A stretch of DNA of 64,000 nucleotides from Bin55 sp965205965 (GCA_965205965.1 CBDBHT010000006.1:558001-622000); one strand, 5' to 3'; counted from the first letter of the stretch, positions 1 to 8,657 are shown. The notes: generated by a model not told the origin, from the sequence alone. Numbers and translations: made by a program.

Positions 1-1
1 C

Positions 2-1075
2 GTGGTTTCCTATTCCGCGAACGAACTTTACCGCCAAGAAGATAAGCCTTACTTCAAAACTGCGGTCATTAAAGGAGGGGGCGATGCGGCTTCTGCAGCG
101 CGTGCTGTACTGGAAACAGGAGAATTCGATTATGCATGGAATCTCCAAGTTGAACCAGAAATCCTCAATCAGATGGTTCAGGTAGGAAGAGGCCATATCG
201 TAGCGGGTTTTGGTTCCCAAGTCGAGCGCATCATTGTTAACTTAACGAACAGTGGTACTTCACTAGATAAGGATCGCCGGTCGTTATATTTGGACGGTAC
301 TAATCCGCATCCATTTCTTTCGGACCCCAACGTGCGGCGTGCACTATCGTTGGCAATTGACCGTCAAGTACTGGTTGACGTGGGTTATGGACCCGCAGGT
401 GAGGTGACGTGTAACGTACTTCCAGCACCTAAGATTTACGTCTCAACCTCGAACGATGGGTGTAAGACGCAGAATATTGAAAAAGCGAATCAACTCCTAT
501 CGGAGGCTGGATGGCTCATGGGTGAAGATGGTGTTCGGGTAAAGGATGGGGTTCGACTTTCCATTCTATATCAAACGTCGACCAATTCCGTTCGTCAAGC
601 GAACCAGGCATTAATTAAGCAGATGTGGGCCCAGATCGGTGTAGAAACGGAGCTGAGAAATATCGACGGTGCGGTCTTCTTCGGAGGAGACCCGTCAAGC
701 CCGGATACGTTTCAGAAATTCTACGCCGACGTCCAAATGTATACTAACAATTTTGATGGTATTGATCCGGAAAATTACATGCGTGGTTGGCTATGTTCCA
801 AGATGCCTGGACCAGAAAATCAATGGATTGAAACGAACATACCTCGCGCTTGTTCTAGTGAGTACGATGAACTAGTTGCTCAGCTGTCGCAGACCGCGGA
901 TCTAAATACCCGTGCGGAGATAGCTAAGAGCATGAACGATATTATCGTAACCAATCACTGGATTATTCCCTTGATTCATAGAGCAAAATTATCGGCCATC
1001 TCTAACACGCTAAAGGGTGTACACATGAACGCGTGGGATTCTGAACTTTGGAATGTAGCCGACTGGCATCGTTGA
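2..1075 (+). CDS. ABC transporter substrate-binding protein, family 5 (3' part)
   Basis: C-terminal 357 residues of a periplasmic extracellular solute-binding protein of family 5 (SBP_bac_5), which delivers peptides, nickel or related ligands to a Dpp/Opp-type ABC importer. Family features seen are the DPNVRRALSLAIDR stretch (about residues 103-116), the repeated lobe motif near LLSEAGW, and the late AEIAKSMNDIIVTNHWIIPL segment. The window opens inside the gene, so the signal peptide and N-lobe are missing and the apparent GTG start at base 2 is only an internal codon. Two permease genes follow at 55 and 16 bp, so this is the first visible gene of an operon. The ligand cannot be told from the sequence. 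Confidence 0.9.
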   Translation: MVSYSANELYRQEDKPYFKTAVIKGGGDAASAARAVLETGEFDYAWNLQVEPEILNQMVQVGRGHIVAGFGSQVERIIVNLTNSGTSLDKDRRSLYLDGTNPHPFLSDPNVRRALSLAIDRQVLVDVGYGPAGEVTCNVLPAPKIYVSTSNDGCKTQNIEKANQLLSEAGWLMGEDGVRVKDGVRLSILYQTSTNSVRQANQALIKQMWAQIGVETELRNIDGAVFFGGDPSSPDTFQKFYADVQMYTNNFDGIDPENYMRGWLCSKMPGPENQWIETNIPRACSSEYDELVAQLSQTADLNTRAEIAKSMNDIIVTNHWIIPLIHRAKLSAISNTLKGVHMNAWDSELWNVADWHR

Positions 1076-1130
1076 CACACACTCGTTGATACACACCACA
1101 AGCGTCCATATGAGATGAGGCTCTCGACTC

Positions 1131-2147
1131 ATGCTTCGATATGTCAGTAAGCGACTGGCATTCGCAATTCCGACATTAATTGCAATCAGTTTTGTTCTGT
1201 TTGCACTGCTAGATCTCGCGCCGAATGATCCTACCGGACAATTGCCGCTAACCATTCCTCCGGAAGTTCGGGTACAGATTCGACAATCTCTGGGCTTGGA
1301 CGAGCCATTCCATATCCGCTATTTCAAGTGGATGGAGCAGTTCTTTATCAACGAACCGCTAAACCTTGTAGAACGAACCTTTGGAATAGAAATAGGGGAT
1401 TCGAGCTCGCGCTTGAGAGTACGTTCATGGGCTACACGAAGTCCGGTCGTTGACTTGATCGCAGAACGCATTCCACAGACGTTGTGGGTCGTCGGCTTAT
1501 CGTATGTAGTGGGTATTTTTATTGCGCTTCCGATCGGCGTGATCTCTGCGTATAAGCAGTACAGTTGGTTCGATCAGATTGGAACGTTCATTTCCATGAT
1601 CGGCTTTTCGATCCCGACATTTTTCACCGGTTTAGTAGTCATCATCATTTTTAGCGTGACGCTTTCTTGGCTACCATCTATTTACGATACGACACACGAG
1701 GTCACCGACTTCTCCAGTTTCTGGTTTCAGTTGAAACAGATTGCAATGCCCGTGTTGGTTCTTGCGTTCTATAACGCAGCCCAGCTCAGTCGTTTCATGC
1801 GAGCATCCGTTCTCGAGAATCTAAACCTTGACTACGTTCGCACTGCCCGGGCCAAAGGGCTTCGCGAACGGGCGGTCTTGGGATTGCACATTCTGCGGAA
1901 CAGCATGATCCCCGTAGTTACAATGATTGCGCTCGGAGTACCCACGATATTTTCAGGTGCCATCATTACCGAGCAGATTTTTCGAATAAATGGATTAGGT
2001 CAACTGCTTATCGTTGCAATTCAGGGTGCAGATATACCATTAGTACAAACCCTAACGTTTCTATTCGCTGTACTAATAGTTTTATTCAATCTCATTGCTG
2101 ATATTATATATAGTATTCTTGATCCGCGAATTTCTTATTCATCCTGA
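1131..2147 (+). CDS. ABC transporter permease, DppB/OppB type
   Basis: Inner-membrane permease of 338 residues, close to the usual 305-340 of the DppB family. The first helix (about residues 9-30) carries the conserved MLRYVSKRLAFAIPTL start. A long periplasmic insert lies at about residues 70-115, followed by the five-helix BPD_transp_1 core. The EAA loop that docks the ATPase is visible as YVRTARAKGLRERAVLGLHILRN, and the C-terminal DPRI motif is present. It should form a heterodimeric channel with the next gene product. The 16-bp gap to that gene indicates co-translation. Confidence 0.93.
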   Translation: MLRYVSKRLAFAIPTLIAISFVLFALLDLAPNDPTGQLPLTIPPEVRVQIRQSLGLDEPFHIRYFKWMEQFFINEPLNLVERTFGIEIGDSSSRLRVRSWATRSPVVDLIAERIPQTLWVVGLSYVVGIFIALPIGVISAYKQYSWFDQIGTFISMIGFSIPTFFTGLVVIIIFSVTLSWLPSIYDTTHEVTDFSSFWFQLKQIAMPVLVLAFYNAAQLSRFMRASVLENLNLDYVRTARAKGLRERAVLGLHILRNSMIPVVTMIALGVPTIFSGAIITEQIFRINGLGQLLIVAIQGADIPLVQTLTFLFAVLIVLFNLIADIIYSILDPRISYSS

Positions 2148-2163
2148 GATGATGGGCTGAGCA

Positions 2164-3090
2164 ATGCATGCGGGAACGGGGAAAGCACATCTAGCGGGAC
2201 AATCTGCATCACAATGGATTAATCTTTGGCATTCATTTAGAAGACATAAAATGGCACTAGTTGGTGTCAGTATTTTATTCTTGATCGTGGTCTCGGTTCT
2301 GATTGGCCCTTTTATGTACGGTACCGATCCTCAACTTCTAGATATCGGACAAAAAAATTTAGGCGTATCCTGGTCGCATCCGTTTGGCACCGATAACCTT
2401 GGACGCGATATGCTCGCCCAAGTACTCGCTGGAGGTAGAGTAGCTCTTGCAGTAGGCGTGGCTGCAATGCTGCTCTCATTAGTTCTCGGAACGGCAATTG
2501 GCGTACTAGCGGGTTTCTTCAAACCTCTAGATGGGCCACTCATGCGAATCACCGATTTGTTTCTCGCTCTCCCACTGCTCCCGCTACTACTAGTTATCAT
2601 CATGTTGTTCAGAGACGCTCTTCGAGCTGCATTTGGCCCGGAAATGGGCATTTTCTTGCTAATTGTTTTTGTGATCGGGATTACGAGTTGGATGCAAACC
2701 GCCCGTATCGTGCGCGGCGACACCCTTGTGGTAAAGGAACGCGAGTTCGTCCTTGCTGCAAGGAGCGTTGGCGTATCTTCTTCTCGGATCATGATGCTAC
2801 ATATTTTGCCCAACATTCTGAGCCCTATCATGGTATCTGCGACTCTGGGTATCGCTAATGCCATCGTTACTGAATCCGCACTCTCGTTTCTTGGTCTCGG
2901 ATTTCCTCCAGATTTTCCAACTTGGGGACGCTTACTTTTTGATGGTGCAAATTTCATCACCATCACTCCCGCACGGGTGATTTTGCCAGGGCTAGCCATC
3001 TCGCTAACTATTCTTAGCATCAACTACATCGGTGATGCTTTACGAGACGCCATTGATCCGCGCGTTAAGAATGAATTAAACGAGGCTTGA
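2164..3090 (+). CDS. ABC transporter permease, DppC/OppC type
   Basis: Second permease subunit, 308 residues. The N-terminal domain (OppC_N) carries WHSFRRHKMALVG and the first helix at about residues 28-50. The HPFGTDNLGRDMLAQVLAGGRVAL signature follows, then a five-helix core with the EAA loop EFVLAARSVGVSSSRIMMLHILPN, and the C-terminal DAIDPRVK motif. It partners the preceding DppB-like protein. The ATPase genes (DppD/DppF) that normally follow are not found; downstream sequence degenerates within about 100 bp into IS remnants. They may lie upstream of the window, lie elsewhere, or have been deleted. Confidence 0.93.
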   Translation: MHAGTGKAHLAGQSASQWINLWHSFRRHKMALVGVSILFLIVVSVLIGPFMYGTDPQLLDIGQKNLGVSWSHPFGTDNLGRDMLAQVLAGGRVALAVGVAAMLLSLVLGTAIGVLAGFFKPLDGPLMRITDLFLALPLLPLLLVIIMLFRDALRAAFGPEMGIFLLIVFVIGITSWMQTARIVRGDTLVVKEREFVLAARSVGVSSSRIMMLHILPNILSPIMVSATLGIANAIVTESALSFLGLGFPPDFPTWGRLLFDGANFITITPARVILPGLAISLTILSINYIGDALRDAIDPRVKNELNEA

Positions 3091-3189
3091 AACCTTACCT
3101 ATTCGGCTTAGTAATGCAAGCTCCGTCAAGTTAGACCATCTTTCGGAAGTCAGGCTAACGCCAAGTATTTGATATTCCCTTGGTTCGAT

Positions 3190-3332
3190 AGGGGCGAGAG
3201 TTCAAGATTCACTCCACGAGGTACTGCGACAAGGAGCGCGACGGTTTTTGGTGCCAGGCGGTCTAGCCCCAATATTGCATGAGCAGTTCGAGATGGGGCC
3301 GTTTTTCGGTTGAGAGCGGTAACCGGGGTTCC
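3190..3332 (+). pseudogene. possible mutator-type transposase N-terminal scrap
   Basis: One frame here reads a stretch with DSLHEVLRQGARR, which resembles the N-terminal helix of IS256/mutator transposases. It ends at a stop after MGPFFG. No start and no continuation can be found. It sits directly between the ABC operon and IS1380 debris. Assignment is by resemblance of about 20 residues only. Confidence 0.2.
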
Positions 3333-3370
3333 AACGTCCGCATTTCGCCCATGTTTCGTGGTTCAGGCAC

Positions 3371-3448
3371 AGTTGGACATCTCTTCATTCGACTTGTTAG
3401 TAAAAAGTTATCAGGATAGGACAGCATAGGTAAATAGAGGTTCCCAGT
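3371..3448. repeat. M1 inverted-repeat element, shortened copy
   Basis: A 78-bp internally deleted copy of the M1 repeat family described at 3826-3944. The left end reads AGTTGGACATCTCT and the right end TAAATAGAGGTTCCCAG, so both terminal repeats are kept while most of the interior is lost. Confidence 0.6.
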
Positions 3449-3489
3449 TTTGTGGATTGTTGGACGTACCTCCCCCTTACCTCGTTTAC

Positions 3490-3825
3490 CTCGTTGTTTG
3501 TCAACGTGCCGGGGCAGCACTCGGCGACGGTCAGGGAGGTGTCCAGGCGGGGAGCTGCGACCGTGTGGAACAACTCCTGATGCGGGCAGGTGCTGCTTAG
3601 CAGGAGCCGGATGCGGCGGGTATTGTGCAGCACCACCGCCCCGATCCGCAGCAAGGTCAGGCGGGCGGATGCGCTTCGGGCTTGGCCGTGGCGAGTGCCT
3701 TGCGCCGTGCGCTTAAGTGCCAAGCGGCGCACCCCTCCATCAAGGTATAGGCCAAAGCCGACAGCAACTCCCGGAACTGGTTGGACCAGAAACGGTGACA
3801 AGACGCCCGATCGGCAAAGCGATCC
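3490..3825 (-). pseudogene. IS1380-family transposase, C-terminal fragment
   Basis: The minus strand carries the C-terminal portion of an IS1380 (DDE_Tnp_1) transposase, spread over two frames: the ADR...FRELLSALAYTLMEG segment and then RLALKRTAQGT followed by LLRIGAVVLHNTRRIRLLLSS. The N-terminal part lies at 3945-4308 on the same strand, and the M1 element separates the two. The piece joining M1 (GATCGGCAAAGCGATCCAG) also occurs at about 38260, in another chimera. Confidence 0.6.
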
Positions 3826-3944
3826 AGCTGGGAACCTCTATTTATTGCTGTTTTGACGAATCATGACCGATATAAGTGTATGATTTTTAATCATATAAGG
3901 ATTGTCCACCTCCGCCTGCTTCGAGTAAATAGAGGTGTCCAGCT
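3826..3944. repeat. M1 element (about 118-bp MITE-like inverted-repeat element)
   Basis: Full-length copy. The left terminus is AGCTGGGAACCTCTATTTA and the right terminus TAAATAGAGGTGTCCAGCT, giving 19-bp imperfect terminal inverted repeats with AGCT at both edges. The interior is AT-rich and non-coding. It lies between the N- and C-terminal halves of an IS1380 pseudogene, so it inserted into an existing IS or replaced part of it. At least nine other copies are listed below. Family members share one half and differ in the other. Confidence 0.8.
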
Positions 3945-4308
3945 GGCTGACCTTGGAGGCGGTTACTCCATGTTCTCGCGTGCACAGTACATCCGGTCGT
4001 AGAGATAGCAGTCGGTCTGCGTCAGGTTGGTCACCACGAAGCGCGGATTGGATTCCAAGGTGGTATGCTCGGCCTTCACGGTCACCCGCCGCGCCCGGCC
4101 CCACATACGCACCCCATAGCTCACCGAACCGAACAGGCATTATTTCTGGCCCGTGGCGTCGACATCCAGAACCAGACGGACCGCGGCACCGTCGCATGCG
4201 CCCCCACGAACTGGTCGAACAACTCCTTATGAATGCCGTCGCCGCCTCCCGGTCAGCGTGCTGCTCCAGGCGACACAACGTCGACGGATTCGCCAAGGTC
4301 TCCATCCG
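3945..4308 (-). pseudogene. IS1380-family transposase, N-terminal/middle fragment
   Basis: The minus strand reads METLANPSTLCRLEQHADREAA and related IS1380 segments from the region before the first catalytic Asp, then a frame with a nearby RRPTAI region. Frames are broken several times. It is bounded on the right by a solitary M2 terminal repeat (4309-4324) and on the left by the M1 element. Confidence 0.5.
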
Positions 4309-4324
4309 GCAGTCTGCGCCGTAG
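4309..4324. repeat. solitary M2 terminal repeat
   Basis: GCAGTCTGCGCCGTAG is the terminal inverted repeat of the M2 element (see 17556-17706). No matching second end is found nearby, so this is a remnant or one end of a larger relative. Confidence 0.45.
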
Positions 4325-4328
4325 ACCG

Positions 4329-4394
4329 AAATGGTGCTTCCGTAAGTTGCATGCCGACCTCTTGTCGAGTGCACCAGATCAAGAATCATACAAC
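4329..4394. repeat. 66-bp dispersed repeat, copy 1
   Basis: This stretch, containing CTTCCGTAAGTTGCATGCCG and AAGAATCATACAAC, recurs almost exactly at 8929-8994 next to an IS630 fragment. It codes for nothing recognisable and probably marks an end of an undescribed element. Confidence 0.55.
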
Positions 4395-4495
4395 AACAGT
4401 CAACACGCCCATATCTGGCAATTTTATTGCAATGGAAGATGGAATAAATAATATTTTATGCAAATATTACTAGTAATATTTACATTTTATTATAC

Positions 4496-4525
4496 TTGTC
4501 ATTAGATTAGCAACCTGTCTATAAT
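4496..4525 (+). promoter_or_regulatory. sigma-70-type promoter
   Basis: TTGTCA at 4496-4501 and a consensus TATAAT at 4520-4525 are separated by 18 bp. It points towards the diiron/STAS operon and would give a transcript leader of roughly 180 nt before the leader ORF. It is the best promoter match in this gap; the rest of 4395-4695 shows nothing else recognisable. Confidence 0.5.
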
Positions 4526-4709
4526 CGTTAGGTATGTCTTTCGTTGGTCGCATGTATTTTATACGCAACCTTCGGGTTTCGGTCTGTTCGCTTAGCTGAA
4601 TCCCTTCGAAGAACCGTCGGCTGAAGCCTGTGGTCGCATTGCGCCTAGAAATCGGAAGATTCTTGGTAAAAATCGGATTCTATATATCTTATACGAGGAG
4701 TTCCCTACG

Positions 4710-4772
4710 ATGCAAATTTGTGACAGGTATCCCCAGGCAGGTGTCCCAAGAGATCTGTTTATAGGAGTATGA
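4710..4772 (+). CDS. putative 20-codon leader ORF
   Basis: A short ORF (MQICDRYPQAGVPRDLFIGV) with a strong Shine-Dalgarno GAGGAG nine bases before its ATG. Its TGA stop overlaps the ATG at 4769 that would start the poly-C-interrupted gene (ATGA overlap). This geometry suggests translational coupling. There are no runs of one amino acid as in classical attenuators. It may be chance, since it is short and unsupported by homology. Confidence 0.35.
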   Translation: MQICDRYPQAGVPRDLFIGV

Positions 4773-4787
4773 TAGTGAATACAAGTG

Positions 4788-4801
4788 CCCCCCCCCCCCC
4801 C
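4788..4801 (+). repeat. homopolymeric run of 14 C (possible phase-variable tract)
   Basis: Fourteen consecutive C lie seven codons after an ATG (4769) that follows AGGAG. The ATG is in frame 2, while the downstream diiron-protein frame is frame 1 and is open back to 4765. Fifteen or twelve C would join them into one ORF. With fourteen, the ATG frame ends about ten codons later. Runs this long are known slippage sites in contingency genes, but homopolymer length is also a common sequencing error. Confidence 0.7.
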
Positions 4802-4911
4802 TCCTCTCTCCGCATGCGCGAGCTAATGTTGTAGCACGGATAACCGAGGTTTTTGATTCAATCCACGATTTTTGGGAAGCGACCGAAGAAGAAGCGGTCG
4901 CTGAGGAAATT

Positions 4912-5589
4912 GTGGCGCGAGGTCGCTTGACGCGACTGGCAACATGCCCGCTACAGGAGATGATCCTGTTGTTCCGGCACTACCGCCTGTTTACGATCCG
5001 CCATATCAACGATTTGGCGATTGTTCATTCTCGCTTACCGTTTGGACCTTTCAAAGCTTTCATGAGCACGGTGCTGTACGAAGAGTTTGGCATGGAAACA
5101 GACGGGGGGTTTGCGAACAATCATGTCGCGCTCTTAGACGCTTTCATGGTCAGTTTGGGGGCACCGAAGGAATTCTGTGGCAATCCTGATCTCGAGCTGC
5201 CGTCGAATGTGACCCTGCTCGACGATATCATGGAGAAAGCTAGAACGGAAAGCATCTACTATGCAGTCGGATTGCGTGGAATGGGGGCAGAATGCCTGTG
5301 TCAGGTCTATCTCACAGCAATTTTCGAACTAACCGAACAGAATCCACATTTCATCGAACGCAAGGACAAACTCGACTTGCGGTTCGAGCAGCTGCATCGC
5401 GGCCCTATCGAAGCCGAGCACCGCATTCAGATGCGAGACTGGATTGCTGAGTTGGTGTTACGCGACCCGCATAGGTTAGCGCAACTGAAAGAGGGGTATG
5501 GTCTTGCTCGACGGTCGTTCCACGATTTCTTCGACAACATTTACGATCACATCGACGACCCGTCGCAGAATAAGGGGTTGCCGACATGA
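4912..5589 (+). CDS. heme-oxygenase-like iron-containing redox protein
   Basis: 225 residues from the only standard start codon in this frame (GTG). The frame is open 147 bp further upstream, and that stretch (…VFDSIHDFWEATEEEA) reads as genuine protein. The true start is therefore probably the ATG at 4769, reached only when the poly-C tract is in register. The all-helical heme-oxygenase-like fold (TenA/PqqC/CADD superfamily, 'iron-containing redox enzyme') is suggested by the spaced acidic and His residues: EEFG near residue 58, ANNHVALLDAF, ESIYYAVG, and the C-terminal HDFFDNIYDHID. Members bind a diiron centre and oxidise small molecules or lipids; the substrate here is unknown. The gene overlaps the STAS gene by 4 bp. 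Confidence 0.7.
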   Translation: MARGRLTRLATCPLQEMILLFRHYRLFTIRHINDLAIVHSRLPFGPFKAFMSTVLYEEFGMETDGGFANNHVALLDAFMVSLGAPKEFCGNPDLELPSNVTLLDDIMEKARTESIYYAVGLRGMGAECLCQVYLTAIFELTEQNPHFIERKDKLDLRFEQLHRGPIEAEHRIQMRDWIAELVLRDPHRLAQLKEGYGLARRSFHDFFDNIYDHIDDPSQNKGLPT

Positions 5590-5924
5590 ATCTCGATACT
5601 AGCCGTGAAGATGAAGTGTTGACTGTCAACCTGAAAGGGCGAATCGATGGCAACAATCATCATGTGTTCGAAGCATCTCTACAACAAGAAATTACCGACG
5701 CCGACAAAGTGGTGCTCTTGGATTGCGAGGATCTCAGCTATATCAATAGCGCAGGTCTGCGTGCCATTCTGAAGGCTGCTAAGGTTCTCTGGGAACGAGA
5801 CGGTAAATTGGCACTATGTGCGCTTTCGCCCTTAGTCGAGGATGTCATAACGATCGCTGGTTTCCACAAAATCATTCCGATACACGATTCCCGCGACGAC
5901 CTACTCGCATCGCTTGATAGTTAA
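5586..5924 (+). CDS. STAS-domain protein (anti-sigma factor antagonist-like)
   Basis: A single STAS domain of 112 residues. The phosphorylation-loop signature DLSYINSAGLRAILKAAK (about residues 49-66) carries the Ser in INSAGL that partner-switching kinases normally phosphorylate. The start codon overlaps the previous stop (ATGA), so the two proteins are made together. In known systems such proteins bind an anti-sigma or kinase partner in the cytoplasm. No kinase, phosphatase or sigma factor is encoded nearby, so the partner is elsewhere. Confidence 0.9.
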   Translation: MNLDTSREDEVLTVNLKGRIDGNNHHVFEASLQQEITDADKVVLLDCEDLSYINSAGLRAILKAAKVLWERDGKLALCALSPLVEDVITIAGFHKIIPIHDSRDDLLASLDS

Positions 5925-6190
5925 CGCTCTGTGCTGTGCTCGGTTAAGCCAAACATTTACGTTGTGTAGAAACAACAGCTTGAAATAGACAACGGCCTCC
6001 GTTTCGGTTGGAGTCGCGAGATTTCAAACGGTGCGGATAGGTAAACTTGTTGACCTAAGTTAAGCCTAATGGGATTCTGCGGAACGTCGACCACTTTGCC
6101 TCTGCACTCGCAGTTCTAGTACTTGTTCTGCGAGTGCGGGGTGATGTGCTGACGATCATGTTGACCCGTATAGCCTTGACTCTCGGTCAA
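5925..6190. other. intergenic region with one hairpin
   Basis: Non-coding. A perfect 10-bp stem (GCACTCGCAG at 6104-6113 and CTGCGAGTGC at 6128-6137) has a 14-nt loop but no T-run, so it is not a convincing intrinsic terminator. Nothing else is recognised. Confidence 0.5.
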
Positions 6191-6285
6191 GAGATGGACA
6201 TCTCTATTACTGCTGTTTTGATAAATCATATCCGACGTAAGTGAATGATTTTTAATGATATGAGGATTGCTTACCTCCGCTCACT
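6191..6285. repeat. M1 element, right end missing
   Basis: Begins GATGGACATCTCTATTA and follows the M1 interior (TTTTTAATGATATGAGGATTG) up to ACCTCCGCT, then diverges. It is a decayed copy of the family at 3826. Confidence 0.6.
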
Positions 6286-6616
6286 ATCCTAGGACCTTTC
6301 TCAGTCCTTCGCCGCGGACGTGGCACGTTATTTACCGTGCATCATCCCGTCCCTACTGCAGGCTCAATCATCACCACACCCGCGCGCAACGCAGATTATG
6401 TATGCTTAAAGTACCAAAAGTCCCAGACGACAGTATGTTAGCCGAGCAAAATGGGGATCGTTGTATCAGATACGACTTTATCCAACATGTAGGGCAATTG
6501 GTACTTCAATGTATTTCGTATGGCAATCGCAATTCCGGATACGGGATCAAAAATTCTGATTGCCAAACTGACTTCTTTTCTTAGGTGACTTTCCAGCAGT
6601 AACGGATACGCTATAT
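6286..6616. other. unassigned non-coding stretch
   Basis: No supported gene. Short frames here have no start site or recognisable protein. No repeat family matches. Confidence 0.4.
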
Positions 6617-6690
6617 AGATGGAAATCTCTATTAACCTACAGGACTTCTATTATTCGAAACAAATAGTTCTTGAAAACCAAGCACTTATA
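6617..6690. repeat. M1 element, subfamily II, truncated
   Basis: Starts AGATGGAAATCTCTATTAACC and contains the CTACAG...TTATTA interior shared with 35447-35567 and 39769-39887. It is cut at about 6691, where an IS-A left end (CAATTCCCCGTATAGCC) begins, so IS-A debris inserted into or recombined with it. Confidence 0.55.
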
Positions 6691-7330
6691 TAACAATTCC
6701 CCGTATAGCCCAAACGTCGCTATTGGTTTGGACTTTCTAGATGATCTTTCGCGATCGATAATGGGAGCAAGGAGCTAACCTTTAAGACTCGAAGATAGGT
6801 TGAGCCTATAGTTTACATGGAGTACGAAGTATCTAAGGATGGATACGTTTAAGTTGCGCAAGGACATGAGCAAGCCCGGACTGCTTCGGGTGGTTCGGAA
6901 GGTTTTCGATCAGGTGGTCGATCTGGTTTCCGGTCGGGAGTTTTCCATCGGAGCGTGTCTAATGTCGGGTCGTCTGGCGATGTTTCTGGAGAAGCACGCC
7001 TCGCTGTTGCAGTTTGACCTATCGATGCGCGGGGATACGGTGGAGGAAGCGAATCTGCGACGTCTGTACGATCTTGCGCGGGTTCCCTGCGACACGACCC
7101 TGCGCCGCTGTCTGGATCCGACCTCGCCTGTGCAGTATCGGCGGGCGTTTCAGCAGGTACTGCAACGCGCCTAGCGCGGCAAGATTCTGCGTCGGATGTC
7201 GGCGTGGCGCGGACATTATCTGGTAGCCGTGGACGGCACCGGCACCTTTTCCTCCCAGCGGGTCCACGGTCCGTGTTGTCTGCGGCCCCGGCCATCGCAA
7301 CGGGCTCGAACAACGGCCGCCAGTACCCCC
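6691..7330 (+). pseudogene. IS-A family transposase, N-terminal fragment
   Basis: Starts with the IS-A terminal repeat. From 6839 it encodes the N-terminal 111 residues of the same transposase as 45417-46733 (LRKDMSKPGLLRVVRKVF, SLLQFDLSMRGD, CDTTLRRCLD), reaches a TAG at 7172, and continues in the same frame through RGHYLVAVDGTGTFSS, which holds the first catalytic Asp. It is lost at about 7330, shortly before the IS630 element at 7398. Confidence 0.7.
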
Positions 7331-7397
7331 CACTCCGCCCAGTGCCTCTCCCATCTGGACGTACACTGTGTTCCAACGCCCATAGCACGCAGGCAGA

Positions 7398-8657
7398 CTA
7401 GTAGTTCGTTTCCGAAATACCGTCACACTCGGATCGCATCGTTTATTCCATAAGTCCACTTGAACACCACCGGTTCGGCGTTGATCCCATCGATGTAGCG
7501 TTCGAGACGTTCCTTGAGTTCGTCCGTCGAGGCGACACGGATTCCACGCAACACGGTTCTTGCCACTTTGCTGAAGAACGTCTCGATCAGGTTCAGCCAC
7601 GATGCGTGCTTGGGCGTGAACACGAACTCGAACCGGTTGGGCACGCTGGCGAGCCAGGTGCGCGTTTCCCTGGAGAGGTGGACCGAATGGTTGTCGAGGA
7701 TCAGTCGCAGCGTCATGTTTTTGGGATAGGCCTTGTCCAGGCCCCGCAGGAACTCGACGAACTCCCGGCTTCGATGCCGGTCCACGACGGCTCGGTCGCA
7801 CATGCCCCGTGAGCAGGTCCATCCCTGCCATCAAGGTGACCGTGCCATGGCGCACGTACTCGGGGTCGCGGCCGACCGTGGCGTGCTCGCCCGGTACCGG
7901 CGGCCGGTCGGGCGAGGTCGTGCCGACCGCCTGACATGCCGGGCTTTTCGTCGTACGAGATGTAGGCCACGAGCGGTGCGTCCGAATCCTCCCCTCGCTC
8001 GCGGACCAGTGCCACTTCGCGATAAAAACACAGCACCTGCGCCATCTTCTCGTCGAACGCGGGGTCCCGCCGTTCCAGGTAATTAGGTGATCTTGTGCGG
8101 TCGCACCTCCTGATTGGCCAGGATCTTCGACACCGTTCCCGGGGCCACGCTCAACAGGTCCGGATGCCCAGCGTCCCGACAGCGCTTCCGAGCGTGCTCG
8201 GCCAGTCGTCGCACCGTCCACAACTCCTCGGCGTAACCCAGCTCCGCAGGCTTGCGGCACGCCAGAGCCACCAGCCAAGCGCGCGATCCCGCCAAGATCG
8301 TCGCCGGGCGACCCCGACGTGGCAGATCATCCAGTGCCGGCAAAGCACCCACGTCAAGAGCCTTGCGCACGCACCGGTATACCTTCGGGCGGTTCGTGTT
8401 CAGCGACCGCGCAATCGCCGAAATCGGCTCGCCGGCCACGTAGCCGAGCAGCAGTTTCGCACGTTCCACGCGCCGCGCCGACTCCGTTTGCGAACGGCTA
8501 ATCCGCTCCAGTTCCAACCGCACACCATCGTCAATACGTAGCTCCGCTCGTTGTCGTTGAAAGGGCATCTTGTCCTCCCCAGATGACTATCCTTGTCTTT
8601 CGGAAAACCAAGTATACTAAATGCACCATGTATGATATATAGAAAACGAACTACTAG
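7398..8657 (-). mobile_element. IS630-family insertion sequence with perfect terminal repeats
   Basis: CTAGTAGTTCGTTT on the left and its exact complement on the right (8644-8657) bound a 1260-bp element, with a TA at each edge as expected for IS630 targets. It holds one transposase gene on the minus strand, broken by frameshifts. Confidence 0.75.
7423..8568 (-). pseudogene. IS630 transposase, frameshifted
   Basis: The N-terminal helix-turn-helix part (8568 to 8083, 161 residues) ends at a premature stop after RPHKIT, where an extra base shifts the frame. The middle continues as YLERRDPAFDEKMAQVLCFYREV, with the first Asp in AYISYDEKPG. A second shift near 7800 leads to the C-terminal part with the second Asp (LILDNHSVH) and the Glu (PKHASWLNLIETFFS). 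All three DDE residues are still readable, so inactivation is recent. Programmed frameshifting is possible, but two shifts in a family normally made from one ORF favour decay. Confidence 0.75.

Noticed and set aside
6104..6137. perfect 10-bp hairpin after the STAS gene as an intrinsic terminator
   Set aside because: No T-run follows, the loop is 14 nt, and it lies 180 bp from the stop codon.
7019..8278. 419-codon minus-strand ORF as a real gene
   Set aside because: It runs out of phase through both the IS630 transposase and the IS-A fragment and has no conserved motif in its own frame.
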